Origin: CAZBAF01 sp964490245
GTDB lineage: Bacteria > Patescibacteriota > Saccharimonadia > Saccharimonadales > JACDBH01
Length of the DNA stretch: 64,000 bases
NCBI GenBank assembly: GCA_964490245.1
Contig: CAZBAF010000003.1
Location: 69,377 to 133,376, forward strand
Direction: 5' to 3'
Below, in pieces: positions 39,829-49,218 of this stretch. The notes under the pieces are model-generated. The model had not been told where the DNA came from. It saw only the letters and a program-made list of their open reading frames with translations, and did no database searches. A program made the position numbers and the translations under genes. Every line of letters begins with the position of its first letter. Position 1 is the first letter of the stretch.

Positions 39829-39900
39829 GGGGGATGAAATGAGCCAAGAAGTAAGAGTCAAGAGTTTAGAGCAGAACAGAGCAGCGGGAGGGAGCGACTA

Positions 39901-40974
39901 ATGGCGGCCTCGACACAGCCCAGAATCGAGATCCTGCTTGAAGAAGTGATCAAAAAGAAGGCGTCTGACTTGCACCTGCAGGTTGGTTTGCCGCCCATGC
40001 TCAGGGTAGACGGTTCTTTGGTGCCGGTGTCGGGCACTGACGCCTTGACCGAAGAAACCCTCGAGATCCTGCTGTTTGCCTTGCTTGATGAGGATCAAAA
40101 AAAGGTTCTGCTCAAGGATAAGGAGTTTGACTTCAGCTTTGCATTCGGCGATCTGGGCCGGTTCCGTGTGAATGCCTTTCATGAGCGCGGCAATCTGGCT
40201 GCAGCACTGCGGCTTATCCCCAATGAAGTACTGACAGTTGAGCAGCTGGGCCTGCCGCCGGTGGTGAATAAGTTTACAGAATATCCGCGCGGGCTTGTAC
40301 TGGTGACCGGGCCGACCGGTTCGGGCAAGTCAACAACACTGGCGGCTCTGATTCACAAGATAAACACCGACCGGGCGTGCCACATTATCACTATTGAGGA
40401 TCCCATCGAGTTTACACACAAAAGCAACAAGTCGGTAATTGTGCAGCGCGAGGTGCATTATGACACCTTCAGCTTTAGTGCGGCGCTGCGCAGCAGCTTG
40501 CGCCAGGATCCGGACGTGGTGCTGATTGGCGAGATGCGCGATCTCGAAACCATCGCGGCCGCTATTACGATTGCCGAGACCGGACACCTGGTTTTTGCCA
40601 CGCTGCACACCAACTCTGCCTCGCAAAGTATTGACCGTATGATCGATGTATTCCCGCCGCATCAGCAGCCGCAGATCCGTGCTCAGCTCAGCAATATTCT
40701 GATGGCTATCTGTTCACAGCGGCTGGTTCCGTCAATTGGCGGCGGCCGTATTGCAGCCGCCGAGATACTGGTTGCCACGCCGGCAGTCCGCAATATCATC
40801 CGTGAAGGCAAAAGCCACCAGCTGGAGGCGGTTATTCAGACCGGCAGCGAGTTTGGCATGCAGAGCATGGACAAAACACTGGTCAATCTTATACATTCCG
40901 GCACCATCAGTTACGATGAGGCGCGGAACTTTGCGGTTGACCTTGATGAACTGGACAGGTTGATGCGGGCATGA
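39901..40974 (+). CDS. pilT: Type IV pilus retraction ATPase PilT
   Basis: PilT depolymerises the pilus, giving twitching and DNA uptake. The N-terminal PAS-like domain has KKASDLHLQVGLPPMLRVDG. The motor has Walker A TGPTGSGKSTTL near residue 139, ITIEDPIEFTHKSNKS, Walker B DPDVVLIGEMRDLETIAAA and TGHLVFATLHTNSA. The C-terminal AIRNLIRE-type motif reads TPAVRNIIREGKSHQLEAVI, typical of PilT and absent from PilB. Length of 357 is standard. The 72-base gap from pilB is low-complexity sequence. Confidence 0.97.
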   Translation: MAASTQPRIEILLEEVIKKKASDLHLQVGLPPMLRVDGSLVPVSGTDALTEETLEILLFALLDEDQKKVLLKDKEFDFSFAFGDLGRFRVNAFHERGNLAAALRLIPNEVLTVEQLGLPPVVNKFTEYPRGLVLVTGPTGSGKSTTLAALIHKINTDRACHIITIEDPIEFTHKSNKSVIVQREVHYDTFSFSAALRSSLRQDPDVVLIGEMRDLETIAAAITIAETGHLVFATLHTNSASQSIDRMIDVFPPHQQPQIRAQLSNILMAICSQRLVPSIGGGRIAAAEILVATPAVRNIIREGKSHQLEAVIQTGSEFGMQSMDKTLVNLIHSGTISYDEARNFAVDLDELDRLMRA

Positions 40975-41089
40975 AAAACATAGCTTTTCATCAGATTAGG
41001 GACCGGGGATTGGGGATTTTTGGACTTGGGTTTTCTTCAGCCATCAATCTTAAATCTTCAACCTTAAATCTGCGAATGGAGCTTGCCTG

Positions 41090-42316
41090 ATGCTTACCTT
41101 CAGCTACACCGCGCGTGATCCCAAAACCGGCGAGAAAATCCGGGCAGAGGTACAGGCCGACAGCGAGCAATCTGCCGCCAAGCTGCTGAGGGCAGAGGGT
41201 CTGGCGCCGCTTGAGATCAGGCTTAAGGAGAGTGGCGGCGGCTTTGGACTCTTAAGCAAGCTGACCAACCGGGTCAAGACAAAAGACCGCATTCTATTTG
41301 CCCGGCAATTGTCGACGCTGATTAATGCCGGTTTGCCGCTGGCACAGAGCCTGCACAGCGTCTTTGAACAGACACAGAGTAAGCCGCTCAAGGTCATTAT
41401 TAATCAGATTATCAACGACATAGAAGCCGGTACGGACTTTTCGACGGCGCTTGGCCGGCATCCAAAGGTATTTAATCAGATATTTGTGAGCTTGATTGCC
41501 GCCGGTGAGGTATCCGGTACGCTGGATAAGGCGCTCGAGCGCGTGGCCTTCCAGCAAGAGAAAGATGCCGAAATCATGAGCAAGGTACGCGGTGCCATGG
41601 CCTATCCGGCAATTGTGGTGCTGGTGATGATTGGCGTGGTCGGTTTTATGGTGATTAGCGTGCTGCCGCAGGTTGAGAATATTTATAAGGATATGCCCGG
41701 TGCCAATCTGCCGATTACCACTAAGGCGCTGCTGGCGCTGTCGCATTTTGTCATTAACTACTGGTGGTTGGTGATTCTGCTGCTGGCAATCGCTGTTTTT
41801 CTGACTACCAAGTGGGCGCGCAGCGGCCCCGGCAAGCAGGTGATAGACAAAGCCAAGATGCGCATGTGGCCGATCGGCCCGCTGTTTATGAAGCTGTATA
41901 TGGCGCGGTTTGCCCGCACCGGCACCACGCTGGTGGCCAGCGGTGTGCCGCTGCTGCAGGTGCTGGAGATCACGGCCCGGGCCATTAATAACGTGCATAT
42001 TCAGGATTCGCTGAACCGGGCAGTCGAGAAGGTCAAAAGCGGTAAAGCCCTGTCTGACTCTATAGAAAACGATCCCAATTTCCTGGAGCTGGTGCCTAAG
42101 ATGCTGAGGATTGGTGAACAGTCGGGTCAGATAGAGGCCATGCTTGCCAAGATTGCTGACTATTATGAGAAAGAAGTTGATAACCAGATCAAGACTATCT
42201 CAACCCTTATCGAGCCGGTCATGATGGTACTGCTGGGTATCGTAGCCTTTATTTTGGTGGGCGCTATTCTGCTGCCGATATACGGCTTGGCCAATCAGTC
42301 CGGCCTGGGTGGTTAG
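41090..42316 (+). CDS. pilC: Type IV pilus platform protein PilC
   Basis: PilC (GspF family) is the inner-membrane platform turned by PilB and PilT. Two copies of the GspF helical domain are visible: FARQLSTLINAGLPLAQSLH (about 65) and FARTGTTLVASGVPLLQVLE (about 270). Membrane helices lie at about 165-190 (AIVVLVMIGVVGFMVISVLP), 218-236 and 370-395 (IEPVMMVLLGIVAFILVGAI). Length of 408 is normal. The 115 bases before it hold degenerate repeats (ATCTTAAATCTTCAACC type). Confidence 0.97.
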   Translation: MLTFSYTARDPKTGEKIRAEVQADSEQSAAKLLRAEGLAPLEIRLKESGGGFGLLSKLTNRVKTKDRILFARQLSTLINAGLPLAQSLHSVFEQTQSKPLKVIINQIINDIEAGTDFSTALGRHPKVFNQIFVSLIAAGEVSGTLDKALERVAFQQEKDAEIMSKVRGAMAYPAIVVLVMIGVVGFMVISVLPQVENIYKDMPGANLPITTKALLALSHFVINYWWLVILLLAIAVFLTTKWARSGPGKQVIDKAKMRMWPIGPLFMKLYMARFARTGTTLVASGVPLLQVLEITARAINNVHIQDSLNRAVEKVKSGKALSDSIENDPNFLELVPKMLRIGEQSGQIEAMLAKIADYYEKEVDNQIKTISTLIEPVMMVLLGIVAFILVGAILLPIYGLANQSGLGG

Positions 42317-42411
42317 GAATACGCACAAAAACGCTTGTGTTTTAACGGACAGGGTTGTATCATCGGTGTATAACAGTAACAAAAGCAATAGTCAAAGGGG
42401 GCATTTGCACT

Positions 42412-42885
42412 ATGATTGGTAAATTACAAAAAGATAACAAAGGCTTCACCATCATCGAAGTCCTGATCGTACTGGCGATTGCCGGTTTGATTATGCTGAT
42501 CGTCTTCTTAGCGGTTCCTGCTCTGCAGCGCAACCAGCGCAATAATGCACGTAACAGCGAAGCAAGCCGAATCTCATCGGCGATTACAGAGTGTCTGGCA
42601 AACCGCAACGGTGTAGCGGCAAGCTGTACGGGTACGGCTAACCTCGCCAATCTTGGCATTACGGCTTCGGGCGGCACATTACAGGGTTACCAGCAGTTTA
42701 CCTCTTTAACCTTCACAAACAACAATACGGGCAACACTCAGACGGCAAATGTGCAATTCTCGAGCAAATGTAGCGCGGATGGTTCAACAATCGTAACGGG
42801 GACTGGCGTTACGCCTCGAGACTTTACAGTTAGATGGCAAAATGAGCCAGCTATCAACCGCTGCATAGGTTCGGAATCTAACTAA
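42412..42885 (+). CDS. pilA: Major type IV pilin
   Basis: A 157-residue prepilin with the short leader MIGKLQKDNKG and the PilD cleavage site before FTIIEVLIVLAIAGLIMLIV, including the conserved Glu5. The mature N-terminal helix continues to VPALQRNQRNNARNSEA. The globular part is Thr-, Asn- and Ser-rich with three cysteines (TECLANR, ASCTGTA, SSKCSAD) plus NRCIGS near the end, which can form disulfides. A TATAAC box with TG before it lies at 42370. A strong terminator directly after the gene fits high, separate expression of the major subunit. Confidence 0.93.
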   Translation: MIGKLQKDNKGFTIIEVLIVLAIAGLIMLIVFLAVPALQRNQRNNARNSEASRISSAITECLANRNGVAASCTGTANLANLGITASGGTLQGYQQFTSLTFTNNNTGNTQTANVQFSSKCSADGSTIVTGTGVTPRDFTVRWQNEPAINRCIGSESN

Positions 42886-42900
42886 ACCCTAGCAACGAAA

Positions 42901-42937
42901 AAAAAAACGGCTCCTAAAATCACGGAGCCGTTTTTTT
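42901..42937 (+). terminator. Strong intrinsic terminator after pilA
   Basis: A-run, CGGCTCC / GGAGCCG stem with a 9-base loop and seven T. It is the cleanest rho-independent terminator in the window. Confidence 0.95.
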
Positions 42938-42957
42938 ATTGTGGTAGTATAAAGCTA

Positions 42958-43818
42958 ATGATAATCACCATTCTGGTCCTGCTTGGTCTGGTTTTTGGCA
43001 GTTTTGTGAATGCGCTGGTGTACCGGGTGCACGAACAGTCCAAACAGCGTAAGGGGCGGGGCGCTAAAGCTGCGTCCGGCAAAAAACAGGTCAACCTGTC
43101 TGTTATTAAGGGGCGGAGCGTGTGCGTGCACTGCCGGCACGAGCTGGCCTGGTACGATCTGATACCGGTGCTCAGCTGGCTGACGCTTAGGGGCAGGTGC
43201 CGTTATTGCCATAAGTCCATAAGCTGGCAGTATCCGGCGGTAGAGGTGCTGACAGCAGTCCTGTTCGTATTGTCTTATGTATTTTGGCCAGAGATGGATG
43301 CTGCTGCCCTTGACGCCCGGATCGTAGTGAACTTTGCTGTCTGGCTGGTAATGCTGGTGGGGTTTGTGGCGCTCATTGTCTATGACCTGCGCTGGATGCT
43401 GCTGCCGAACAGAATTATGTATCCTCTGATTGTTCTGGCGGGTCTGCTGGCGCTCTATAACATTGCCGCGGCCCTTGACAGCCTGGTGGCTTTACGGGAC
43501 ACCGGCCTGGCTGTTTTGGTGGCCGGGGGGCTGTTCTGGGCGGTTTTTACCGTATCGCAGGGTAAGTGGATCGGCGGCGGCGATGTTAAGCTTGGTCTGC
43601 TGGCCGGGTTGCTGCTGGCTGACCCGTTTAAAGCCTTTCTGATGCTGCTGTTGGCCTCTTTGGGCGGCACGCTGGTTATTTTGCCCGGTCTGCTTTTGGG
43701 CAGGCTTAGCAGATCCAGCCGTATTCCGTTTGGGCCATTTCTGATTATGGCCATCATTGTTGCCATGCTTTTTGGCAGCCGGATCATTGACTGGTACAAA
43801 GATCTTCTTGTTGTCTAG
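42958..43818 (+). CDS. pilD: Prepilin peptidase PilD
   Basis: PilD cuts prepilin leaders and N-methylates the new N-terminus. The cytoplasmic domain has two CxxC pairs (VCVHCRHEL and CRYCHKS) around DLIPVLSWLTLRGR, the zinc-bound methylase part. The two catalytic aspartates are in VYDLRWMLLPNRI and GGGDVKLGLLAGL. Eight membrane helices are expected and the length of 286 fits. TATAAA lies 4 bases before the ATG, so its 5' UTR should be very short or absent. Confidence 0.96.
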   Translation: MIITILVLLGLVFGSFVNALVYRVHEQSKQRKGRGAKAASGKKQVNLSVIKGRSVCVHCRHELAWYDLIPVLSWLTLRGRCRYCHKSISWQYPAVEVLTAVLFVLSYVFWPEMDAAALDARIVVNFAVWLVMLVGFVALIVYDLRWMLLPNRIMYPLIVLAGLLALYNIAAALDSLVALRDTGLAVLVAGGLFWAVFTVSQGKWIGGGDVKLGLLAGLLLADPFKAFLMLLLASLGGTLVILPGLLLGRLSRSSRIPFGPFLIMAIIVAMLFGSRIIDWYKDLLVV

Positions 43819-43887
43819 GGCAAGAGGGGTTTTGGGCTGGTTTTTCTCTGTCTTTGACTCTTTGGCCTCTACTGTCTAAAAAGCTTA

Positions 43888-43896
43888 TGTTATACT
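43888..43896 (+). promoter_or_regulatory. Extended -10 promoter of the minor pilin operon
   Basis: TGTTATACT, with the ATG of the first minor pilin 6 bases after the hexamer, predicting a leaderless transcript. Confidence 0.7.
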
Positions 43897-43902
43897 TTTT
43901 CT

Positions 43903-44658
43903 ATGAAGCGCTGGCTGCACTCACTGCGGCTTGCCCAGGTCGGGAAACGGGAAGTTTCAGGGGCGGGCTATACGGTAACTGAGGTAATGATCGTTTTGGC
44001 TGTAACAACCCTGCTTTTTGTTGCGGTCGTGATGATGTTTGCTGGCCGTCAGGGAAGGGCGGAGTTTACTGAGGCGGTGCGGCACTACGAAAGCCAGCTG
44101 CAGACGGTAATCAGCGAGGTTTCCAACGGCTTTTCGGCCACTACACAGGGCGGAGCCAGCGAGAACAGGATATTCCTGGGTAAAATGCTGGTTATGCAGC
44201 CTGACGGCCTCAGCAGTGAGGTGCGGACAATTATTGGCAAGCGGACCACCCACCCTTCCGGCGGCGGTGTGGTGGGGTTTGATGTTGCTGCGCTGGCTGA
44301 GGCTGAGCCTGAGGTAACTGCTGAAACCAGTTTATATAATCATCGCTTTCAGCTTAAGGTGCTTAAGGTGCTGAGGGCTGACGCGGGCGCCAGCGGCGTG
44401 ACCTATGAGGCGTTTGGTTTTTTGAACCGGGTAAGCGGCAGCAGCGAGGTGGCGGCCGGCAGCAGGCTGATACAGTTGTACGCTCTGACAGATGCCGATA
44501 ACTTAGGCGGACTGACACTGATCGAAGAGGGGCTGAGAGTGTGCCTGGAGGGGCAGAACGGTCAGCGTGCCGAGGTGCTGGTGGGCGAAAACCGCTCATA
44601 CACCACAATCTACAGCGAGCTTGATACATCCAAAGACACGGGGCCATGCAATGCGTAG
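43903..44658 (+). CDS. Minor pilin-like prepilin 1
   Basis: 251 residues. A basic leader of about 20 residues ends in GAG, followed by YTVTEVMIVLAVTTLLFVAV, which has the type III prepilin signal with Glu5 and a hydrophobic helix. The outer part is beta-rich (YNHRFQLKVLKVLRADAGAS, RLIQLYALTDADNLGGLTLI) and resembles GspH/FimT-like minor pilins. Two cysteines are near the C-terminus. It opens a run of four prepilin-like genes, each with only a few bases between them, and probably primes pilus assembly. Confidence 0.85.
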   Translation: MKRWLHSLRLAQVGKREVSGAGYTVTEVMIVLAVTTLLFVAVVMMFAGRQGRAEFTEAVRHYESQLQTVISEVSNGFSATTQGGASENRIFLGKMLVMQPDGLSSEVRTIIGKRTTHPSGGGVVGFDVAALAEAEPEVTAETSLYNHRFQLKVLKVLRADAGASGVTYEAFGFLNRVSGSSEVAAGSRLIQLYALTDADNLGGLTLIEEGLRVCLEGQNGQRAEVLVGENRSYTTIYSELDTSKDTGPCNA

Positions 44659-45121
44659 GCGGGTAAATGTTTATCAAAGGGGTGACACCATAGTTGAAGT
44701 ACTTATCGCTATAGCTATTGTCAGCAGCGTCCTGGGTATCACCTATGCCACCATGAACCGCAGCCTGCTGCTGATGCGTGATAACGAAGAGCGCACGGCG
44801 GCCACCAAACATGCCCAGTCCCAGATTGAGTCGATCAAAGCTATCTGGAACCAGGACGAGAGCAGAATTACCGGCCCTACCAGCTCGGGCAGCGGCATTT
44901 GTGTGACCGGTGACACTGTTCATAGTCTGCCTTCCGGTGTGCCGAGCAATGATGCCTCCGGCTTTAACCCGGCGCAGTACAGGGCTGAATGTACTAACGG
45001 AATTTACCGGATGGGGGCACGTTATGACGATGCGAGCGGCAGACTGTTTGTTGCTGTTTATTGGGATAGTCTGGCAAGCGGTCAAATCAATCAAGTAACG
45101 TATTATTACAAGTTTAGATAA
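44651..45121 (+). CDS. Minor pilin-like prepilin 2 (PilV-like)
   Basis: 156 residues from ATG 44651, which overlaps the previous stop by 8 bases. The leader MRRRVNVYQRG is followed by DTIVEVLIAIAIVSSVLGIT, a prepilin helix with Glu5. The mature part continues through MRDNEERTAATKHAQSQIES, as in PilV/GspI-type minor pilins, with two cysteines (GICVTGD and AECTNGI). The longer frame from 44567 lies in the preceding gene and is rejected. Confidence 0.85.
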   Translation: MRRRVNVYQRGDTIVEVLIAIAIVSSVLGITYATMNRSLLLMRDNEERTAATKHAQSQIESIKAIWNQDESRITGPTSSGSGICVTGDTVHSLPSGVPSNDASGFNPAQYRAECTNGIYRMGARYDDASGRLFVAVYWDSLASGQINQVTYYYKFR

Positions 45122-45123
45122 GC

Positions 45124-45810
45124 ATGCAGCACCAATTAGCATCATACCGGCATAAGGACAAAAACAGGCGCCAACCAGCGGCGGGCTTTACGATTGTGGA
45201 GCTGATGATCGCTGTTTTGGTGTTCTCTTTGGTGTTGCTGGTGTGCTCTTACGCCATTATTCATGTCGGACGCATGTACTACAAGGGTGTCATTATCAGC
45301 CGCACGCAGGATGTATCGCGTAAAGTGGTCGAGGACATTGCAGGCACCATACAGTTCGGCCCGCGTCAGGAGCCGTTCGTACGACCGGGTACGGGTGCGC
45401 CGGCGGCGGATCTGCATGCCTGGTGCGTCGGCACCACTCGTTATACGTTTAGTACCGGGCGGCATCAGGGGGCAATTGCGCACGTACTCTATAAGGATAC
45501 TTACGTCAGTGCCGGTGCGGGCTGCCCGATCCTGGATATTACCCAGGACAATCCCCCCGGCGCCACTGATGGTGAGTCTTTGCTAGGCCGTAATATGCGT
45601 GTACCGCAGATTGATATTCAGTCTGCATCCGGCAATTTATGGCATGTGACAGTGCGCATAGCCTACGGCGATGACAATACCTTGTTTGAAGGCGAGGGCG
45701 CAGAAGCGGATGTAAATGAGCGCTATAAGTATTGTAAGGGTGTTAATGCGGGCGGTCAGTTTTGCGCTACCTCTACATTTGAAACAAGCGTAGTAAAACG
45801 GCTATTATAG
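45124..45810 (+). CDS. Minor pilin-like prepilin 3 (PilW/GspJ-like)
   Basis: 228 residues. The leader of about 20 residues ends in PAAG, then FTIVELMIAVLVFSLVLLVC with Glu5. The following VGRMYYKGVIISRTQDVSRK fits PilW/GspJ-type pseudopilins, which carry a longer outer domain. Cysteines occur in AWCVGTT, GCPILD, KYCKGV and QFCATS. It starts 2 bases after the stop of prepilin 2. Confidence 0.85.
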   Translation: MQHQLASYRHKDKNRRQPAAGFTIVELMIAVLVFSLVLLVCSYAIIHVGRMYYKGVIISRTQDVSRKVVEDIAGTIQFGPRQEPFVRPGTGAPAADLHAWCVGTTRYTFSTGRHQGAIAHVLYKDTYVSAGAGCPILDITQDNPPGATDGESLLGRNMRVPQIDIQSASGNLWHVTVRIAYGDDNTLFEGEGAEADVNERYKYCKGVNAGGQFCATSTFETSVVKRLL

Positions 45811-45827
45811 GCATAAGAGGAAAGATT

Positions 45828-47327
45828 ATGGACAAACCAGCAGCAGACAGGGCATCGGTTATCAGGCGACAGGAAGGTGTGGTTGCTATCTTTTCGGTAC
45901 TGATTATTATGGGGATTCTGACTTTGCTAACGGTAGCTTTCTCCAACCTTTCGCGCCAATCCCTGAGACGCACACTGGATGACCAGCTCAACACCCAGGC
46001 ACTCTATGCGGCTGAAGCGGGGGTGAACCAGGTGTGGAATATGATTATGGCAGGCCCGCTCGGTGCTGATAAAGAAACCTGTGATGGCGGCGGGTTTGAT
46101 TATGACGTTGACGGTACAAACAATGTAGCCATCAGCTGTCTTATGTACAGCCGGAATGTTCTCAATTATGAAAATTCATCAGTCCCGGTGGTGGGCGAAG
46201 GCGATCCGGCAGCTACAAGGATAGAGCCTGTCAGCGGGGATGCTGTGCGCTATATGGATTTTGAGTGGGATGCTGCGACGGAAGGTGCGGGTCTGCATAA
46301 CGGCAGCATGATATCCGGCAATAGTCCCGAGCTGCCGCCCCGGTCCAGCTGGGGTACTGGTGGTTTGGGCGTGGGGATGCTGCGCGTTGATCTGGTCCCG
46401 GCAAGTTCGCTGGATCGGGCCAGTACGGTTACCGGAAGCTATTCTTTCTTTTTATATCCCAGCGGCAGCAGCGGGACTATGAGTAATCCTTCGACCGGCA
46501 CGCCCAGTATGGGTGTCAGGCCTGGGGGAGCTACGGCCGATCAGCATGGCCCAACACTGGTGACGCGCTGTGCGAACAGCGGGGAGTACAGGTGTTTTGG
46601 GCGCGTGGTTCTGGAGGGGCCTGCCGTGAATGATTATTATATGCGCGTCACCAGCTACTATGACTCGACCAAAATAAGGGCTACCGCCAGGAATGCCAGC
46701 AACACCGTGTTAAGGATACAATCCCAGGTGCTTGTAGATGTAACCGGTAAGGCCAACGATGTTTATCGGCGCATTCAGGTCCGCCTGCCGGCCGATTACA
46801 ACGAAAGCTATAATGTCGGCCTGCATAACCCGTACAGTCTTATCAGCGGGGATTCCATATGTAAGCGGTTTATCGGTGTTCCGGGTGCAATAAGGATTGA
46901 TGGGCCGACTGATGATCCGGGGTGTGACTTGCCGGCGGGCGTGGCGGCTGGAGGTTCGGGCGACTCCAACTATACCAACCCCTGTGCGAACAACGCCTGC
47001 AGTCCGAACGGCGATAATTCGGGCCACCCATGTATAACCCAGGCCGATAACGGCCAATGCTATACCCAGGTGTTCCAGAATAACTCAAACAACCCTAACG
47101 AAATTGTAGCTAGCTGTACTTGGGACTGGGGGGACGGCACGGTTGATACAGACGGTTGTTATGCCGGTGATTACAAACAGCATCGGTTTCCGGTGATCCA
47201 GCCGGAGTGCATACGATCTTATCGAATTGTGCTGACGATAAACTTTAATAATGGCGCACCGCCGGCTGTATACTCCAACACGCGGACCGTGCCCTGGGGC
47301 GGACCCGGCCGGGTGCCGTGCGCCTAA
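45828..47327 (+). CDS. PilX-like pilus protein with a large outer domain
   Basis: 499 residues. The start resembles PilX: RRQEGVVAIFSVLIIMGILT with a hydrophobic helix, then SNLSRQSLRRTLDDQLNTQA and LYAAEAGVN, the AxxAAEAG-type motif of PilX. No Glu5 is present, as is usual for PilX. The outer domain is Ser/Gly/Asn-rich with many cysteines, including a cluster near residue 370-410 (NPCANNACSPNGDN; PCITQADNGQCYT). It ends in a PKD-like stretch (ASCTWDWGDGTVDTDGCYAG). It could sit at the pilus tip. Confidence 0.85.
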   Translation: MDKPAADRASVIRRQEGVVAIFSVLIIMGILTLLTVAFSNLSRQSLRRTLDDQLNTQALYAAEAGVNQVWNMIMAGPLGADKETCDGGGFDYDVDGTNNVAISCLMYSRNVLNYENSSVPVVGEGDPAATRIEPVSGDAVRYMDFEWDAATEGAGLHNGSMISGNSPELPPRSSWGTGGLGVGMLRVDLVPASSLDRASTVTGSYSFFLYPSGSSGTMSNPSTGTPSMGVRPGGATADQHGPTLVTRCANSGEYRCFGRVVLEGPAVNDYYMRVTSYYDSTKIRATARNASNTVLRIQSQVLVDVTGKANDVYRRIQVRLPADYNESYNVGLHNPYSLISGDSICKRFIGVPGAIRIDGPTDDPGCDLPAGVAAGGSGDSNYTNPCANNACSPNGDNSGHPCITQADNGQCYTQVFQNNSNNPNEIVASCTWDWGDGTVDTDGCYAGDYKQHRFPVIQPECIRSYRIVLTINFNNGAPPAVYSNTRTVPWGGPGRVPCA

Positions 47328-47350
47328 AGCTTACTCTGTAAGCTGGGTGT

Positions 47351-48268
47351 CTACTGCGAGCGATGGAACCGCTTATGTACCTCTTTAAGGTGCGGATCGG
47401 TTACATGGGTATAGATTTGCGTAGTGGCGATATTGCTGTGCCCCAGCATAGCCTGGACTGATCGCAGATCGGCACCATTCATCAGCAGATCGGTTGCAAA
47501 ACTGTGTCTTAAGGTATGCGGGCTGACCTGCTTGGTGATGCCGGCCAGCAGGGCATAGCGCGCCACCAGGCGCTGCACACTGCGCGCAGTCAGCCGGTAG
47601 TAGCTGCCGTCGGTGCTGAGTTGCTTACTGCCTTTGGCTGTCCGCACGAACAGGGGCTGAACATTGTCCTGCCGCCGTTCAAGGTATGCTGCTATCCAGT
47701 TGGCGGCTTCTTCACTGATAAAGACGGGTCGGTCCTTTTGGCCCTTGCCGCGCACCGTAAACTCGCGCCGCTTGAGGTTGATGTGTTCGCGGTCCAGGCT
47801 TACGAGTTCTGATACGCGCAGTCCCGAACTAAAAAGCAGCTCCAAAATTGCCCGGTCGCGCAGTCCCGGCAGAGTGGAGGTGTCTGGCTGGCCGAGGAGC
47901 CGCTGCATCTCATCCGGGCTTAAAAAAGTAACCTGTTTACGTACGGTTTTGGCAAGCTCGATCTTGTCGGGGGCAAGTGCAGGGATGCTGCGCTTGGAGC
48001 AGTACTTTAAAAAACTGCGCAGGGCGATCAGGTGATAATTCTGAGTGTTCTTATTAAGTTCGTCCGATACATTAGTGCCCAGACGGTTCAGCCAAAGCCG
48101 CCACTTGCGGATCAGCTCAGTGCTGATATCGGACACCTTTATATCGTTGCCGGCAAAATCCAATAGGCGGGTGAGGTAATGATCATAGTTGGCAATGGTT
48201 TTTTGCGAACGGTTTTGTTCGATCTCGAGGTATTCTAAAAAGTCTGTTTTAAGCTTTGCTACCAGCAT
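47351..48268 (-). CDS. Tyrosine recombinase, XerC/XerD type
   Basis: 305 residues. The N-terminal SAM-like domain (LEIEQNRSQKTIANYDHYLT) precedes the catalytic domain. The active-site residues are visible: Arg in ELLFSSGLRVSELVSLDREH, Lys in the beta-hairpin TVRGKGQKDRP, His-x-x-Arg in HTLRHSFATDLLMNGADLRS, the second His in MLGHSNIATTQIYTHV and the tyrosine in IYTHV. Full length and position in a housekeeping region suggest the chromosome-dimer resolvase that works with FtsK. Whether one or two Xer proteins exist cannot be told. I saw no convincing dif site. Confidence 0.92.
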   Translation of the reverse strand: MLVAKLKTDFLEYLEIEQNRSQKTIANYDHYLTRLLDFAGNDIKVSDISTELIRKWRLWLNRLGTNVSDELNKNTQNYHLIALRSFLKYCSKRSIPALAPDKIELAKTVRKQVTFLSPDEMQRLLGQPDTSTLPGLRDRAILELLFSSGLRVSELVSLDREHINLKRREFTVRGKGQKDRPVFISEEAANWIAAYLERRQDNVQPLFVRTAKGSKQLSTDGSYYRLTARSVQRLVARYALLAGITKQVSPHTLRHSFATDLLMNGADLRSVQAMLGHSNIATTQIYTHVTDPHLKEVHKRFHRSQ

Positions 48269-48487
48269 GTCTTTATAGTACAGAGTTCAGGGTACAGAGT
48301 ACAGTCCGGAGCGGGGAAGCGGGCCGGTAAAAAAGGGGCGGTGACTACGTCCGGAACTAGAATAATTTGCCATACAACAGAGGTAAAGATGAATAAAAAA
48401 TGTATGCAAAGTATGTTCGCAAAATCTATAACCGTAGACGGTCACAATCTGTTACAATATTCTTAACCAAATTATGAAAGGAGTTAT

Positions 48488-49045
48488 ATGGAGCGAACGT
48501 TGGTTATCCTCAAGCCCGATACAGTACAGCGTGCAATCTGCGGCGAGATTATTACCCGGTTCGAGCGCGTTGGCTTAAAGATTGTCGGCATGAAGATGAT
48601 GATTCCCGAGATGGAGTTGCTGCGCAACCACTATCCCGATGATCTTATTCCGATTGTAGGCAATAAGACCAAAGAAGACTGGGACAGCTACGGTGTTGAG
48701 TACAGCGAATCCATTGAAGAGATTGGCAAGATGATCGTAGAGGCAACACGCGACTTTATGAAAAGCGCGCCGGTCATTGCGGTGGTCCTGGAGGGAACAC
48801 AGGCAGTCGAGATCGTCAGAAAGATGGTCGGCAAGACCGGGCCGAAAGATTCGCCCCCCGGCACCATCCGTGGCGATTACGCGCATCTGAGCCTCGGACG
48901 CGCCTCGCTGCAAAAGAAGGGGGCCGCAAATATCGTGCATGCCTCCGGCACCATTAAAGAGGCCGAGCATGAAATCAAAATGTGGTTTGATGAAAACGAA
49001 CTTTTCCAGTACAAGAACGTACACGAACAGTTGACCCAGGTGTAA
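48488..49045 (+). CDS. ndk: Nucleoside diphosphate kinase
   Basis: NDK balances nucleoside triphosphates through a phospho-histidine. The start MERTLVILKPDTVQRAICGE is typical. The protein has 185 residues, longer than the usual 140-150. Extra residues lie in the middle (PIVGNKTKEDWDSYGVEYSE, a Kpn-loop-side insertion). The active site reads ANIVHASGTIKEAEHEIKMW, with the catalytic His in HASG where most NDKs have HGSD. Ribosome binding site AAAGGAG before ATG 48488; TTACAATATT upstream may be its -10 region. A terminator follows. Confidence 0.94.
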   Translation: MERTLVILKPDTVQRAICGEIITRFERVGLKIVGMKMMIPEMELLRNHYPDDLIPIVGNKTKEDWDSYGVEYSESIEEIGKMIVEATRDFMKSAPVIAVVLEGTQAVEIVRKMVGKTGPKDSPPGTIRGDYAHLSLGRASLQKKGAANIVHASGTIKEAEHEIKMWFDENELFQYKNVHEQLTQV

Positions 49046-49060
49046 TAAAACCGAACAATC

Positions 49061-49088
49061 AAAAAGGCCAGCATACCTGGCCTTTTTG
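49061..49088. terminator. Bidirectional terminator of ndk and tRNA-Arg
   Basis: AAAAAGGCCAG CATAC CTGGCCTTTTTG, a perfect stem with A-run and T-run, between ndk and the opposing tRNA. Confidence 0.93.
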
Positions 49089-49090
49089 AT

Positions 49091-49165
49091 TGGTGCCCCC
49101 GCCAGGATTCGAACCTAGAGCTTCTCCTTAGGACGGAGCTATTTTATCCATTGAACTACGGGGGC
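49091..49165 (-). tRNA. tRNA-Arg (anticodon CCU)
   Basis: On the minus strand: acceptor GCCCCCG pairs with CGGGGGC, anticodon loop GTCCTAA, T-loop GGTTCGAATCC, and an encoded CCA end. Confidence 0.95.
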
Positions 49166-49218
49166 ATATCAGGCGTAAAGGTGTGATAACCGGTTTCTAG
49201 GCAGCCGATACCTGTTAA

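Noticed and set aside
48360..48480. dif site for the Xer recombinase
   Set aside because: AT-rich words such as TGTATGCAAAGTATGTTCGC are near the gene but do not form the two 11-bp arms around a 6-bp centre.
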